Position numbers and translations under genes: made by a program. From Climacteris rufus (lineage: Eukaryota; Chordata; Aves; Passeriformes; Climacteridae), in assembly GCA_013398175.1 (NCBI GenBank), contig VZRZ01007774.1, forward strand, positions 49,548 to 113,547: a stretch of DNA of 64,000 nucleotides, given 5' to 3'. The notes below the pieces were generated by a model. It made no database searches, was not told the origin of the DNA, and was given only the letters and a program-made list of their open reading frames with translations. Positions 23,679 through 36,969 of the stretch are shown here, one piece after another. How positions within the stretch are numbered: position 1 is the stretch's first letter; the number at the start of each line of letters is the position of its first letter.

Positions 23679-26397
23679 TACCCAGTCCAACAGGCAGCGC
23701 TGACTGGGAGTAGTCTGAGTACATCAGGATATTGGTGAATGTTTTCCTTCTCTGTGGGTTCAGGAGGGGTCGAGATGTTGAGCACAATCCGTGACAAAGT
23801 TGTCTGCTGGCTCAGCTCACTGGCTGTAAGTCGACATTAAAGATAAAATTAAAACTGTGTGTAGATTAAGAGCGAAACTAATGGCCTGACCTAGATACAG
23901 CGAGTGCCCAGGACAGCAGTGCATTATCTGCTGAGTGAAATCTTAGCCAATTATAAATTCAGATTGCTTGAAACTTGTGATTACCATCCTCTCTGCAGTG
24001 CCTGAGTCCTGCCTGTGCCACAGTGCTGCCATGGGGCAGGGATACACTGAGGGATACAGCAAGAAGGGCTCTGTGTGCAGAACTCCAGCTGGCTCCTCCA
24101 TCCATGATTTCTGGTGGAAGGAGTGTTTGAAGAAAGAATTTCGCCTTCATTATTGGCCACTGTCCGTGGCTTTTCCGTGAGCTCTGCTCCCTTTAAAGAG
24201 GCAGAGAAGGAAAAGCTCTGAGGAGGCTTTTCCTTTGCTGCTTCTGAGGCTTCTGTAGATTGACAGGCTGGAAATATGCAAAAAGAGAAAAGCTGTGTTT
24301 TGTAACACTTACGTCCTCTCTCTGCTGGAAAAAGAGCCATGAGCCAGGTGAAAAATCCATCCTCTGTTACCTGTCACAGCAGCGCTGCCTCCCGTGGGGC
24401 TGTGGGAGTGAGATCAGGATTAACAAAGCGTCCCTGTGCTGACTAATTGTGCAGAGAGCTGGTAGTGATTCCAAGGCTTTTAGGAGAGTGGTGGGGTAGA
24501 AAATTGAGAAAAACCCTCTGTCATGCTTCCATGTGGGACTTGTTCACCTGGGAGCTGCGAATGCGTTCCTGCTAGTGCGGGGTGAGTCACAGATTGCTGC
24601 TTGATTTATAACTTACTGCACTGCCATGGGGCTCCGAGGAATTTTGGTGTGTATATCTCTATTCCTTCACACCAAGAAGAGTCAGCCGAGGACAAGGGCT
24701 GCAGTTGTGACTGCTGAGACTCCCACACAGCAGATGGGGGCTGTTCCCGGCAGGAACAGAGTTCTGGTGGTGCTGGAGCTGTCGGCCCCTGAGTCCAGAG
24801 CCAGAGATGTTTTTGCTGCTTCATTTCCAGAAGGGGAGAGAAGGGGATGCAGCCCCGGCCAAGGCTTGTTCCAGGTCAGTGGTGGTGGCTGGAACCTCCC
24901 ACTGCTGTGGGGACCCTGGGAGAGGACCCGTGGTCCCCACAGCCTCAGCCATGTGGAGAGGGGAGCTTTGGGTCCCCTCAGCTCAGCCATGAGCTTCTCC
25001 ACAGCTCCAGGTGGTTTTAGTTTTATCTCAGGGTGAATTTGTCATCTAGTGACCTCCCTGAGCAGGATCCTGTGCCACACACCAGGGTCTCCACCGCAGG
25101 GTTCTCGCCCCTGTCGCTTCCCTCGGTGGCAGAGCAGCGAGTGCTCAGCTGACACTGAACACCCAGAGGATCACCCTCATCCCTGCTTAAATATTGATCG
25201 TTTGGAGGTCACAGAGGCCAGGAATCAGCTCTGAGGGCTGGGATCTTTGATAATTTGCTTTTCTTCCCAGAAATCTGCTTTTTGGGGAGGGAGGGTTTGC
25301 ATTTCTTTTTCTCATTAATAACTAAGCTATTATGGATGTTGAGATAGCAGAGCTGCAAAACTGCGTTGGTTAAATTATTCTCGCTTTTTTCAAACCTACA
25401 TTCACATCCAAGATGATTTTAATGTTGCTATCTCAAGAGCAGCTTGAGCTGGAAAATGAAAGCATAAAACTGTGTGGAAAATACTTGGTGATGCCATGCT
25501 TTGGATGAGGCTGGAGGATTCATCTCCAGCCTTTGTGACCTGTGAGATAGCAGGCCAGAACTGGAGTCCAAGGCCTCTTGAGGGAGAAAGATGGTTGGCA
25601 GATGAGATTCTTTTAAAATAACAGGTGTCACCTTCTTTGATCAAAGTCTCCCCCTAAAAATGCCCTGATTTCAGAAAGTGGCTCATATCAATCTGTTCAC
25701 CCATTGCATCAGCCTTAAACAGTAGGAAGTGATGAAGGTGATAGTTAAGGATGTGAATGAATTCCACCCTTGTTAGGCTTGATAACCCAAAATTTGTGGT
25801 TCTTACCGGCTCTGTGAGTGTGGAGACAGTGAGGTGCAAGAGCTGAGGAGCAGATGAGACTGCAGTGGGCTGGTGGACTTGTAGTGTTGACTGGTTCTGG
25901 GAAGAGGAAGGTGCCATTGACCTTCTGTCCTCTGTAGTGGTGCTGGGTCTTGACCCCTCAGTGAAGGAGTGGGGAGAAGGTGAGTGGCTGAGCCCATGTG
26001 AGCAAGGTCAGAGGAGCGAGGGAAGGGCAGGTGAGGGATGTCAGACCTGGCCTTTCAGCCCCTCACTTTGGGAGACCTCTTGCTTGGGAAGTTGCCATCG
26101 TTTGATTGGAGAGGGACTACTGGGAGCATTGGGCAGTGTCTTCTACGTGCTGGCTCTCGGAATGGGTTTTGCAGGATGCAGCTGATTGCAATGCTGCATC
26201 CCTGCAGCCATGCCTCTGGCGGATGCCAGTGCCTGCCGCAGTCTCCCAGCTTTCCCCAGCATGAGGTCTCCTCCAGGCCTCCAGAGAGCAAAAGTGGAAC
26301 ATCAGGTGTGCCTTCAAAAGCATAAACAGAGAAGGATGGAAGTCCCTGAACCTTTTTCCATCACTATCAGCAGGATGCTCACAATGATTCTGCTGCT

Positions 26398-26478
26398 TCG
26401 CTCAGCCCTGGAGTGCTGTGTGCAGTGCTGGACTTTACAGTACAGGAGACACGTGGAGCTCCTGGAGGAGCTGGGGTT
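26398..26478 (+). mobile_element. CR1 LINE, short internal fragment
   Basis: The order CTCAGCCCTGGAGTGCTGTG, GTGCTGGAC and GACACGTGGAGCTCCTGGAG resembles the part of CR1 some 500 bases before its 3' end. The tail is absent. It is too short and diverged for a firm subfamily call. Confidence 0.55.
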
Positions 26479-27816
26479 GTTGCAAAGGAAGGAGATTTCT
26501 CACTGCAGGCCACAACCTGAGCTTTGTGGCCCTTCGGGGGGGCTTGATAACTGCCAGGAACATTAATGACAAACAGAACAAAGGCTCCAGTCCTTGCTTC
26601 CCTAGAAGGGGGTCTGTCCATGGGCTGTGGGAGGAGGGAGGCGTGGAAGCGACAGGAAGCTGTGGGGCAGCAGGCTGGGTCCTGCTCGGGAGCCAGGCCC
26701 TGTGCTGGGACATGGCCACTGCCCTCCCCTGGCCAGGCCGCCCTGCCAAGGCCACCAGCACTGTGACCACCGGGACCAGGGGCTGGCACCCTTGGCTTGG
26801 TGCTGGGCTTGGGAGGGCCTGCCCTGCTGTTGTGCCCACTCTTTATTCCCAGTGCCTCTGGACACACCTGGTGCATCCCAATGCTGCAACAACTGGGGTT
26901 GGAAACATCTGCACAGTCCAGTTGTGGCTCTTACGGGGCCCTTCTGCAGCTGCGGCGGTGCTGGTCCCAAGGGTTTGGGTGAGGTGGCAGATTCAGTGTT
27001 GAGGTTTCAGAGCTGTTCCTGGAGAACTGGAACAATCTAACACTTAACAGCATTAACACTGTTAAGCTCTAACACTTCACTTTCCAGCACAAATGAATCC
27101 ATGCCAATCCTTCGGCCATGGCCCCGAAGTTTTTCAAACCAATCTGTGAGCAGACCTTAATCTGCTCATCCCTTGGTGTATGATTTTGCAGATTGTGGTT
27201 TTTTCTTCTCTGTTAATAGACTTGTGAACAATACAGACACTTTTATGTTAGTTTTCTTTGTAACATCTCTCTGGATGCCTCAAATCTGTGTTGTCTGTTG
27301 CAGTTTCTAAATTTCCATTCAATCCTGATTCTTCTCTCCATGTTTTATCTGTACTACAGATTTTGAGGGAGAATATACCCCTGTGCATGCTATTTCCTTC
27401 CTGGAATGGGAGTGCCTGCTTCCTGAAACCACTGCAAGCTGTGTTCTTTGCAAGGCTTCTGTTTGTGGTGTTTGAAGGGTGTGAGCTGAGCTTCAGTTCT
27501 TTCAATTCTGCATTTTTAAATGAATTTTTAAAAATAATAATGAAAAGGATTAGTGGGACTCCAGGTCCCATGGGAAGTCACAGCAGTCATGGGTTTCCTG
27601 TGTGGGAGGTGATGCTCTACCAGCTCATAAGTACCTGGTGGGCCATCCCTGGGGAGCTGCTTTCTGAGGTCCTTGGGTACATTTCTGCTCTGGGGGTTCC
27701 TGTAAATTGCGTTTGGTCCTTTCAGATCTGCCCTTTGCCCAACGGCAGGACACTGTTTAAGACTGTGCATCCTCAGCTCCTCTGCTCCTACTTCCAGCAA
27801 GCTTGTGCTACCTGTG

Positions 27817-27849
27817 CCCCTTTTTTTCCTTTTTTTTTTCTTCTTTTTC
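27817..27849. repeat. T-rich pyrimidine tract
   Basis: About 33 bases of T broken by a few C, followed by CAG. It looks like a splice acceptor, but no conserved coding sequence follows, so I treat it as low complexity. Confidence 0.7.
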
Positions 27850-28849
27850 AGAGTTGTTACTCTGAATTTTCCATTTGTGGATTTGTAGGTGTATTTCCCT
27901 TGCTACACTTGTATCCCAAAATGTGTCCTTGTGTTTCTGCAGCAGGGCCTGGTTACCTGTCTGCTTCTCCCTTCTATAGCTGCAGGTTGTTCAGAAAGGC
28001 CTCCCTTTCGGGTGACCCTCTTGCACTGAGGGGCTGTGCAGGGTGCTGGTCCCTATCCTTTTCCGTCCAATGGCTGCATTTTTCACTGTATTTGGCTTTT
28101 TTCCCTCTTTTTGCTCCTGGCACTTCCATATCAGGGACAAACCCTGCCTGAAGCCATGATGGGCAGAGCTCAATGGGATGGGGCGAGGGGTCTCAGGCTG
28201 CTTGTGTTGGAAGGTGCCACCCTGTGAACACACTAATTTGAGGGAAACAAGTCTATTTTCTCTTTTAAAAAAGTGCTTAGGCAGCAGTTTTGGAGAGCAC
28301 AGCCCTACTTGGAGGCTGGGTGGCACCGCTGCCCTGGGAGCAGTACTGGGAAGCGGGGATGAGTGGAGTGGGTCATGCTGCCCACAGTGCTCCTGCCTGC
28401 ATGGCATGGGGCTGTGGGTCCCCCAGCATGTGGCTTTGTGCTCTGAAGCTCCTCAGGTGCAGGGTGGCTGCTGTGAGGCCACCAGCACCACCTCCCTAGG
28501 AGGAGCAGTGCTGTCCCTCTCCCCCCACCTGGCAGACCGCTTCTCCCAAAACAACGGGCAGCTTTGCCAGAGGATTTATACTCCTGCCCTGAGTAGCTGT
28601 TGTTTAATATTCAGGATATATTGCATTTGGGCACGATGAATATTCAGGAATGGGAATGAGCAGAACTCAGCTGGTGCCTCTGGCTGAGCGCTGGGGGTGA
28701 CGCCGGCTCTCTGCAGGCTCTGCTCAGCAATTCTCGGCGCATGTGTCCATGGAAAATGGGTCCCAGCAACGTTCAGTGGCTTTGAGTAATTTGGAAAGTC
28801 AACTACGTGCAGTTGAGCATCAGATTAATTTCTCAGCAGGCTTGAAGCC

Positions 28850-28990
28850 TTGCTCTAAGATACTGAATATTGCTATTATTATCACATTAGCCCCTGAAAC
28901 ACCTGACAGGTGTAATTAAGTGATTTTACCTTGACAGCTGATGTGCTTTTTTAAAAAAACTACTTTGAATATCCAATCAGAGTAGTTTGA
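28850..28990. promoter_or_regulatory. AT-rich island with paired E-boxes, possible conserved element
   Basis: A repeat-free, AT-rich block in GC-rich intron. It contains the inverted repeat ACACCTG-A-CAGGTGT (28899-28913), two head-to-head CAGGTG E-boxes of the kind bound by ZEB and Snail proteins. It is followed at once by TAATTA (a homeodomain core) and then CAGCTG. An 8-bp inverted repeat (28957-28964 with 28981-28988) encloses a CCAAT. The motif clustering is seen directly; the enhancer role is inferred and untested. Confidence 0.35.
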
Positions 28991-29294
28991 TGTGCCCTTT
29001 TGTAGAAATCAATATGCAGTAGCAGCACATTTGCTGATAAATCCTTCTGTGTCAGGAGTGGAGATGGATCTTGCGGACCTTGAGGACAAGGTGGGGGTTA
29101 TCTTACTGGCTGCCAGCTGGTCCTGGGGAGTGTCCCAACTCCTGGCTGGTCCCTGGGGTATTCTAGCTCCTGCTTTGTGCTTTCAGGATCTCCAGGGAAA
29201 CAATCCCCTTGCTGAAAGGTGCTTGTTGGTTGCTGTGGAGCTGGGCACCTACCACAGAACAAACAGCCCCCATGGGAGCTGTGACCCTTCATTT

Positions 29295-29332
29295 GACCTC
29301 AAAGGTCTTTTCCAACCCAAAGGATTCTGTGA
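29295..29332 (+). mobile_element. CR1 LINE, terminal fragment
   Basis: GACCTCAAAGGTCTTTTCCAACCC followed by AAAGGATTCTGTGA is the last 40 bases of a CR1 copy. Extreme 5' truncation is usual for this family. Confidence 0.8.
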
Positions 29333-32009
29333 GCAGTGGCAGATCAGCCCACCTGGAGTTTGATCTTTATCAACAAACAGGTAGGTCTGTGGTGAGGAAA
29401 GCAGAGGTGTGTCCCCAAAATCTCCTGAGCTGGCTTCCAGACGAGCAAGTTCTTGCACCTGTGATATTGTTTCCTAACTCTTGGCTGGGTGGTCCATAGG
29501 AGGGCACATTTGGAGCAGCTGGAGAGCCCTGTCCTTGCAGGGTGTCTTGACACTGTGGCACTGTACGATGTGCAGTGGGAGCAAATAATGCCCATATGTG
29601 TGACCTAGAGCAGCGTGTCAGGAGCTGGAGGGGGGCTGGATGGCAGCACTGGAATGGCACCAAGTGTGAATTCCTGCTGACTCTACACTAACAAGTCCCC
29701 CTGACCTGCCTGTCCCCTGCGATGGGCTCTGGCCATGCACAGCAGGATTAGGGTTGCCTTTGGGTATTCACAGTGTCTGTGGGAGTCTGTGCCCCTTTTG
29801 GGGGCATCAATTGACATCCCTGGCTCTGCTGCTTGGAGCAAATGGAGTTTTAGATGTGAGGAACAGGGATATTTCCAGTCATCCTTCACTCTATGGCGTG
29901 AATTAGGCATTAGGCACTAGTTCTTGCCTATTGCCTTCCTTTTATTTGGTTGGTTTAGGAGCATATTTTGCTTTGATGGGAACATGCCCAGCAGTGTTCT
30001 TGGGAGGGATATCAAGCACCACCACTGGCATGAGCTCCCCGTGGCTCTGGCCCTGTCAGCCATGTGTGTCTGGTGCTTCACCAAATGCACTCCAGGATGG
30101 AAAGATCTGGGCAGCCGAGGGCAGGATGGGCTCCTGTCCCATGGCCAGAGGTGCAAGTGGCCATGGTGACCATGGAACGGGGTGGGTGCAGGAAACACCT
30201 TTTCCTCCTGGGAAATCTATTGGATAAATCTTCATCCTGCTCTCCCCTGCATCCTGCCACCTCCACTGAGCATAGCCCCTTTGGAGCCCATTCTGAGCAC
30301 TCCAGCTTTTCCAAGCATTCACATCTGGTGATGAAGGACCAAGATTTGGGCATTTTAATGTTCAGAATCATCACGCTATGCAGCCAAATCCTTGTGAGCC
30401 GACTGAACCCCTTTGTGCTCTTGTGGGCATCTCTGATTTATGGGATAAACTCAGCAAATAACGTGCAAAAAGTTATTTTGTGATATCCCACATCATGTGG
30501 GATGTGCCAAAACAATAAATCCAGATTCCTCTCTTGTCTCTCCAATGGGCTTTTGGGAACCAGACATCCAGTATCCAAAAGAAAACACACATGGGTTGTC
30601 TTTCAGCATGAGTTCTTTGGCTTTGTTGATTTTTATGATGACGGTGATTGGAAACTAAAGCTCGAGAGATGGGAGAGCCTGATGGATGTGCTTGCTGCAG
30701 TTCTGTGTCCTGGCTGGAGGCTGATGCTTGTAGTAGAGTAGTTGAGTGGTCCATAAAAATCCAGCCTGTAATGGAAAACATCAAAAACAACAAGGCCCTT
30801 CTTTGGCCTCCCGAGGAAGGAGCTGTGTCATACCTGAAGCTCTCTCAGTACTGTGGCAAAGGAGAGGTTTCCAAGTGGTTCAGGAGTAATGGAGCTGCAG
30901 CATGACGCCTGACAACCCAAACTTCTTTCTGAAGTGTGTTTGTAAAGTTTCATCTCAAAATAACTCACCCTGAGTATTTCCATACCACTCGAAATGGTGT
31001 TTTCCTGGATAGCTGGTGCATGGAACCATTTTTTATTAACACTGCATGGAGGTTTGTGGGTTTATTGGGTGCTGAAGTTGAAAGCTGGATATTCCCTGAT
31101 GGCATCTGCAAGTGTAAAGCCAGGGAAGGCTCTTGGGAAGCTGTGAGCCCATGGTGGAGTCAGGAATGTTGATGTTTTGGGAGACTAATCATGAGATTAA
31201 AGGCAGGAGAGTCCGAATTTCTTTTCAGCCACATCTGGCTTCCAACAGCAATACCTTTGTTAGCAAAGACTCCTGACAGTCAGATCTAGCAGGAAGCCAT
31301 GCAGGCTGGAAAATGGAAGGATGTTTAGAGAGGGTGTTGTGGAGAAAGGAGCTGGAGGAGGGGGGATTTAGGAATGTGTTTTAGGAATGCAATTTGCAGT
31401 GTGAAACTGGTTTCGTTTGGAATGTGCCAGGCAAGGACAGAGCAGGTTATTTTTGCTTTGGGGAAGCTGGGACACACATGGTGGCTTTCACTGCGTTCTT
31501 CTCCCAGACTGTCTCAGGCACTGGCATGGGGACCATGGAGTGTTGTCCTCCAGTGGCAGGGCTGGAGAGGGGGATGCAGGAACAGCAGATGGGAAGTGCT
31601 GAGACCTGCACTGTCTCTGCTTCCAGGGAAAAGATTTCTCTCTCCCAACTTTTTAACACCACTGGCTTGCACCTTGGGCCAAGGCCTCTTTCCAGGCTGT
31701 GCTGATGCTGCTGGGACATCCCTCAGTGAGCCCAAGACCTGCTGCAAAACTTGCACGAGACTTTTTCTTTCCTGGGAGACCTGTCTCTGTCAGCTCTGGA
31801 GGCTGAGATCATCCCAGCCCTTTCCGTATGAAGGGAAGACTCCTAAGTCTCAGCTGAAAGTCCATCATGGAATAAAATCCTAACTGCCACTTTTTCCATT
31901 TGCTGACTGTGTGACTGGTGTTGGAAGAGGATGAGAAGAGGCGGTGTTGGGTCTGCAGGTGTCTGTTGGTGCTATTTGCACAAAGGGGAATCTCTTCTAG
32001 ATCATCCCT

Positions 32010-32255
32010 GTCCACAGGACAAGAAGCAGCTCCAGGGGAGGTTTAGGTTGGATATGAGGAAAAATTTCATCATGGAAAGGGTTGTAAAGCATTAGAACAG
32101 CCAGCTCAGGGCAGTGGTGGAGCCACCAGCCCTGCAGGGATTTCAGAGCTGTGTGGATGTGGCACCTGGGGACATGGGTTGGTGGTGGTCTTGGCAGTGC
32201 TGGAGGAGTGGTTGGACTTGAGGACTTTTCCAGCCTAAACAATTGCAGAATTCTG
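32010..32255 (+). mobile_element. CR1 LINE, 3' end of a second subfamily
   Basis: GGTTTAGGTTGGATATGAGG, GAAAGGGTTGTAAAGCATTAG, GGATGTGGCACCTGGGGACA and CTTTTCCAGCCTAAACAATT mark a CR1 subfamily distinct from the PP2A-independent 'GCCCAGAGAAGCTGTGGCTG' type found elsewhere in the window. The final ATTCTATGA repeats are degraded. The same subfamily occurs at 39255-39402. Confidence 0.88.
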
Positions 32256-35200
32256 GGCTCTCTGCAGCCCACCTGAGCAGCAGCCATTCAGGGATGTTGG
32301 CAAGAGCCACTCAGGCAGCTTCAGTGGGTTCTCTTAAAGCCACATGGGCTCAGCACTTTGCTCTGCTGCTCTTTGGTTTGACCTGTGTCCACCAAGGGCA
32401 TGAGCTCAGAGGTCTTTGCTGCTGTGATGCCTAGGGGCTTGGAGCATGAAGTGTGAGCAGTCAGGACCTGCTGTCCCAGGCCTGCTGTGGGGAGAGGGCT
32501 GCAGCCCCTCTTGTGTGACTCCTCATGCACTGGCCTGGACCCTTCTCATCTGGGACTGTGATTCCTCCTCAGTGAGAAGAGCTGCTGCTGGGAGCAGGGA
32601 TGGGTGCTGGGATCTTGTCTGGCCTCCCAGAGACAGCCTTCTGGGATGGCAGCCTGGAGAAATTCTCCATCCCCTTTTTTCTTCTGTGCCTTGAAGAGCC
32701 TTTTTGGAAAAAAAATAATCTTTGCCAAGATTGATTAAATTGATTTCTTATGATAGTAGGTGTGGATGCTGTCACTGTCCCTGCCATGAGCCCACTCTCG
32801 GGGTGCATGGTACCCCTAATGCTGACTCGACAGGCTTCCCTCCTCCAGCTCTACTTTGGGCCGCAGCCTCCAAAACAGCTCATGAGAATTCACCTCCTGC
32901 TCCTTGTTCACCTGTAGCAAATTCTTAATCACTCTGCCTCAGTTTCCCATCATTAAAGCAGCGCTCTGTGCACGTGCCCATGAAGTGGCAGAGGATGGCT
33001 GAGAGGAGCTCCAGCTGCAGGGCCTGGCCAGCTCCAGAACTCGAAGCTCAGCTGGTGGAGGGAAGAGCTATTGATTTTTCTCTGCCTTGTTTTCAAGCAG
33101 AGTTGTCAGTTTTCCAACCAAACAGTGTGCTGTTAAGGATTTGCTGTCAGCACTTTTGTTATTAGGTCTTGCTGTTCACCTTTCTGGAGGTGAAGTGTGT
33201 AGGAGTTGGCACTCTGGAGGCAGAATGGGAAGGAAGATCCTTTCCACCTCTTTGGGTCATTTCTTGTCAGATCAAAGAGAACACAATATTGATCAGGGAG
33301 GCGAAGCAAGGCTTAATTTGCCTGCTGGGTACAGAGACCCTTGGGGTCACGTTCTACCTCATTGTCTCTGGGGAGGACTGACAATACTGGAGGTGCTCCA
33401 CCTTCCCCAGAGCACAGGTGTGTCCCCACATAGATGGGGATGGATATGTCCCACCCTTGGCCATGTTCCAGCTGCTCTTCCAGGGCTGTCAACTGAGGTC
33501 AGTTAATTCCTCATTCACTAAGGAGAGGGAGAGTCTTGCCTTCTCCTTCTGTTGGTACATCTATTATTCCATCTCCTGTATCTCAAGTCCAGCCTATAAA
33601 TAGAGGCTGAAAAAGATGTGTCTGGAGCCAGTGAGAGGACAGTGGATTGCATGGGGTGGGCACCTAGCCACCCCCCAGCATCTCAGACTAAGCCAGCACA
33701 CACTTTGCAGGCATTCCAAGGGCCCTTTGGTTCTTCCATGGGGTTTTACATGCCTGGAGAAGTGAAGATTTTTTGTCTGCTGTCTCCAGAAGAGCTGATA
33801 CTCCTGCTTGGAGGAGGGAAGAGTGCCCTGCTCCCTCCCACGTGGGTGAGGATGCTGCTGACACCAGCTGGAACTTCATTTCTGCTGGATTTGCCCTCTT
33901 TCCCACCCCCTCGAGAAGCATCAGTCTGCCAATAGAAGCCATGGGATTGCAACACCTGCTGTCCTCGGCCACTCCTCCACCTCAGGAGGCTCTGGAAGTG
34001 GCAGGACATAGGCAAGCTGGGAAGCCCAGGGCATCAGCCCATCTCCAGGGGCCATGGAGCAGAATGTCTGCTTCCTCCAACATGGGATGCGGCATCCTCT
34101 CTCTAGGCAAGGTTAGGCTCTGCCCACTCCCACAGCCTGTGTGTATCCACAGCATGGCTCCCACATGGCATCACGCTGCTGTGGGAGCAAGCAAGCCCCT
34201 GCTTTGATGCCATCCCAGTGACAAATTGCTCCTGGGATGCTTGTCAGCTCCCCATGCCTTTGGAATGCCGGCTCTGAGCAGTGCATCAGAGGCAGGGGAG
34301 ATCCACAGCTGCTCTGGGTCCCTCTGCAGTGCCATGGGCTCTGAGGGTGCTGGAAGAGTTCTGGGGTTTTGCTTTAATCTTACAAGTCATGAGGAGGAAG
34401 GGTGACTTTTTAGGAGTTTGCCAGCAGAACCAGGCTACAGGGGATGTATGCAAGGCTGAAGGCTCCCACTGCCAGCGGTTTGCCCAGCCCCAGCCCCAGG
34501 TGGGACTTGCAGTGTGCCAGCTTGTCCACCCAAGGGCTTTTCCCATAGGAAGACCCTCTCCCTTTCCATAAGAGCATGCTCACAGGCAGTGCTGAGCTTG
34601 CTAATGCTGAGTGCCAGTTGCTGGGGACCAGAGCAGTGCTCGGAGAGGAATCTATTGTTGGTCCTTTGGCTGATGCTTCCGCTGGAGACAAAATGCTCAT
34701 TATTTATTACTTGGTCTTCAGTGTGGTTTGGCTTTCCTAGGGCACATCTCCCATGCACGCCTCAGGGGAAGCCCACCCTGCAGGCAGCACTCCCAGCAGC
34801 ACATCCCCACAGCTCTGCTGGGCTGTGCTGGCAGTTTTGGGGGTGCCAAGCACTGCCAGGACCCTCAGTTTGGGCATCTTTCTTCCTCCTTCACCTCATC
34901 ACCACCCCTGAGCCCACAACCTACCTCAGGTGTAACGTGGTTGTTACACCCTAGAAGAACGGAAATTATTGTCATGAGCTTATTTTTATCTGTTTTTATT
35001 GAGGAAATGGGATGGAAATATCTTGTTTCCCTTCTCACCTGCCCACACAGAGATAGTGTGGCCATTGGAAAAAAATCTGTATTGAAGTTTAGGACTGGGT
35101 GTAGGGTAAAGGAGGGTGACAGAGCCCTGGGGCAGGTCCCAGGAAGGCCGAGGGCTCCATCCTCAGCAGGGACCCCCTTCGCCCCATGCAATGCCCCTGA

Positions 35201-35430
35201 CTTGGGAAGCCCAGGCCTCTGCCTAGGACAGTATTTGCTCAACCCCTTCTGCATCATCCCTTGTTCAAACCCAGCATTTCTATTTCATCTGGTGCCACTC
35301 GGTTCTTAAAGCTGTGATTCTGAATTTCACAGTGTTCCTTGTCAGTCTCAGCAGGAAATATGTTTGGGACCAGTTGGGAAACAGAAGGAAAAAAAAAATT
35401 ACCAGAAGGGTTTTTTTCACATCTTTGATC

Positions 35431-35452
35431 TTTATTTATTTATTTATTTATT
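35431..35452. repeat. (TTTA)n microsatellite
   Basis: Five and a half TTTA units in a row. Confidence 0.85.
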
Positions 35453-35859
35453 AGCAGAAAGCGCAGCGAGAGCACAGCTCGTCTCCTGCAATCTGTTTGC
35501 TGCTTGCTGGGTATTAGAGGATGACACCAATTTTGCTGGTAAACGTGTCTTAAAACAGAATAATCCCAAATCCACATTAGCAATTAAACGTCGCTCCCTG
35601 AACTCTGGAGTTTAATCCATTTTCTTCCCCCTTTTTCTCCTCCTTTTTTTTTGATTCTCTCTTGTTATGTTTTGGGGTTCTGGTCAGAGGCCGTGCCAGA
35701 TGGGGGTTGTGCCTCAGACTGATGCTGAGGTATTTTGTATTCCACTCAGGATTAATGAATGCGATGCAGGAGCGACTCCTGGGTGATGGCACTGCTGTGA
35801 GGGAGCATGGGGTGAGCGGTGCTTTTGGGTCAAAACTCTGAGTACGGGGATTGATTGCT

Positions 35860-35958
35860 GAATCATGGACTTGTTAAGATTGGAAGACCTTTAAGATCAC
35901 CAAGTCCAACCATCAACCAGCACCATCATCTTGTTCACCACTAACCCACGTCCTCCCA
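35860..35958 (-). mobile_element. CR1 LINE, 3'-end fragment
   Basis: GAATCATGGACTTGTTAAGATTGGAAGACCTTTAAGATCACCAAGT, read in blocks, is the inverted 3' end of the CR1 subfamily in which TTAAG precedes TTGGAA. It ends at CCCACGTCCTCCCAAAC. Short and diverged. Confidence 0.82.
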
Positions 35959-36812
35959 AACCATTCCATGATTCTGATACAGCAGCACGGACCAAGCCCT
36001 TTTATATCGGGAAAGAGGCATGGGACGCTGATGTGGGAACCACAGCCTTGCCCCACTCCCAGGTAGCAGGAGGATAGGAGGGGGTGTTCTGCAGCTGCAC
36101 CTCGCCCCAGGTTGGGTGTTCTGGGCCAGGCTGGGGCATTTCCCATCCTTTCACCCAAACTCAAGTGTGAGCAGAGCAGGAGAGGGCCAGCGCTGGGTGT
36201 TTGGGGGGTCCTGCAAAGAGGCAGCCCTGGCACTGAGCTCCATTCACTGATGGGCTGAGGCACAGGGAGAGCAGGGAAAATTAAGGAGAATAGAGAGTAA
36301 TAAACGTGACGGCTTTGGAATAATTTAAATCCAAGTCATGCCCAGCTAGGGAGTTCGGGTTACCCACAGCTGAGTTTTTTATAACCTTGGTTTAGTGAAG
36401 GGGTCCCTGGTATTATCTGTGGTGAGTTATTTAGTGCTCAAAATCTGCTTTTTAACTGTTGCAAAGCACTGCAATCAACAAATAGAAATGAAATTCTAAC
36501 AGGGCTGTTCCAGAGCCCAGGCCGAGGCCTCTCATGGAAGCTGTTTCTCGCAGCAGCCCTGCCAGCACATAAATCCGTGGCGTCAGAGGGAACAAAAAGT
36601 TCTCGTTGGCAAAGATCGGCTCTAAAGAAAGATGAGGGGACTGATGGGGGAATAAAGGGAAGAAAAGCAAATTAGATCAAGGTTCAGTGACTGACCCTTG
36701 GGGTGGGGGTCTGCCAGGAGGATCAGTGTGGGAGGGTTATTCTTGTGCCTTGACACTGTTCAGTGTTGAAAGAGTCTTTTGACCCATCAATGGATGAGCA
36801 GGAGAGGGGCTG

Positions 36813-36969
36813 TGGGAGTGGGACAGGGCCAGGAGCGGGCAGGGGGAGTGGGCAGGGAAGAGACCAGGAACAAGCAGAGGGAAGGGGCTGAGAGTGGGCA
36901 GGGAGCAGGAAGGGAGGGGGTTGGGAGCGAGCAGGAAGAGTGAGCAGAGGGAAGGGGCAGGGAGTGGGA
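36813..36969. repeat. Purine-rich degenerate repeat
   Basis: Repeated GGGAGTGGGCAGGGA-like and AGCAGAGGGAAGGGGC-like blocks over about 155 bases, strongly biased to A and G. It is a degenerate minisatellite with strand-asymmetric composition. Confidence 0.75.

Noticed and set aside
27288..28151. 287-codon plus-strand open frame
   Set aside because: It has no recognisable domain, irregular hydrophobic composition and a low-complexity Phe run from the T-rich tract. Frames of this length occur repeatedly in this window, including on strands where they cannot be genes.
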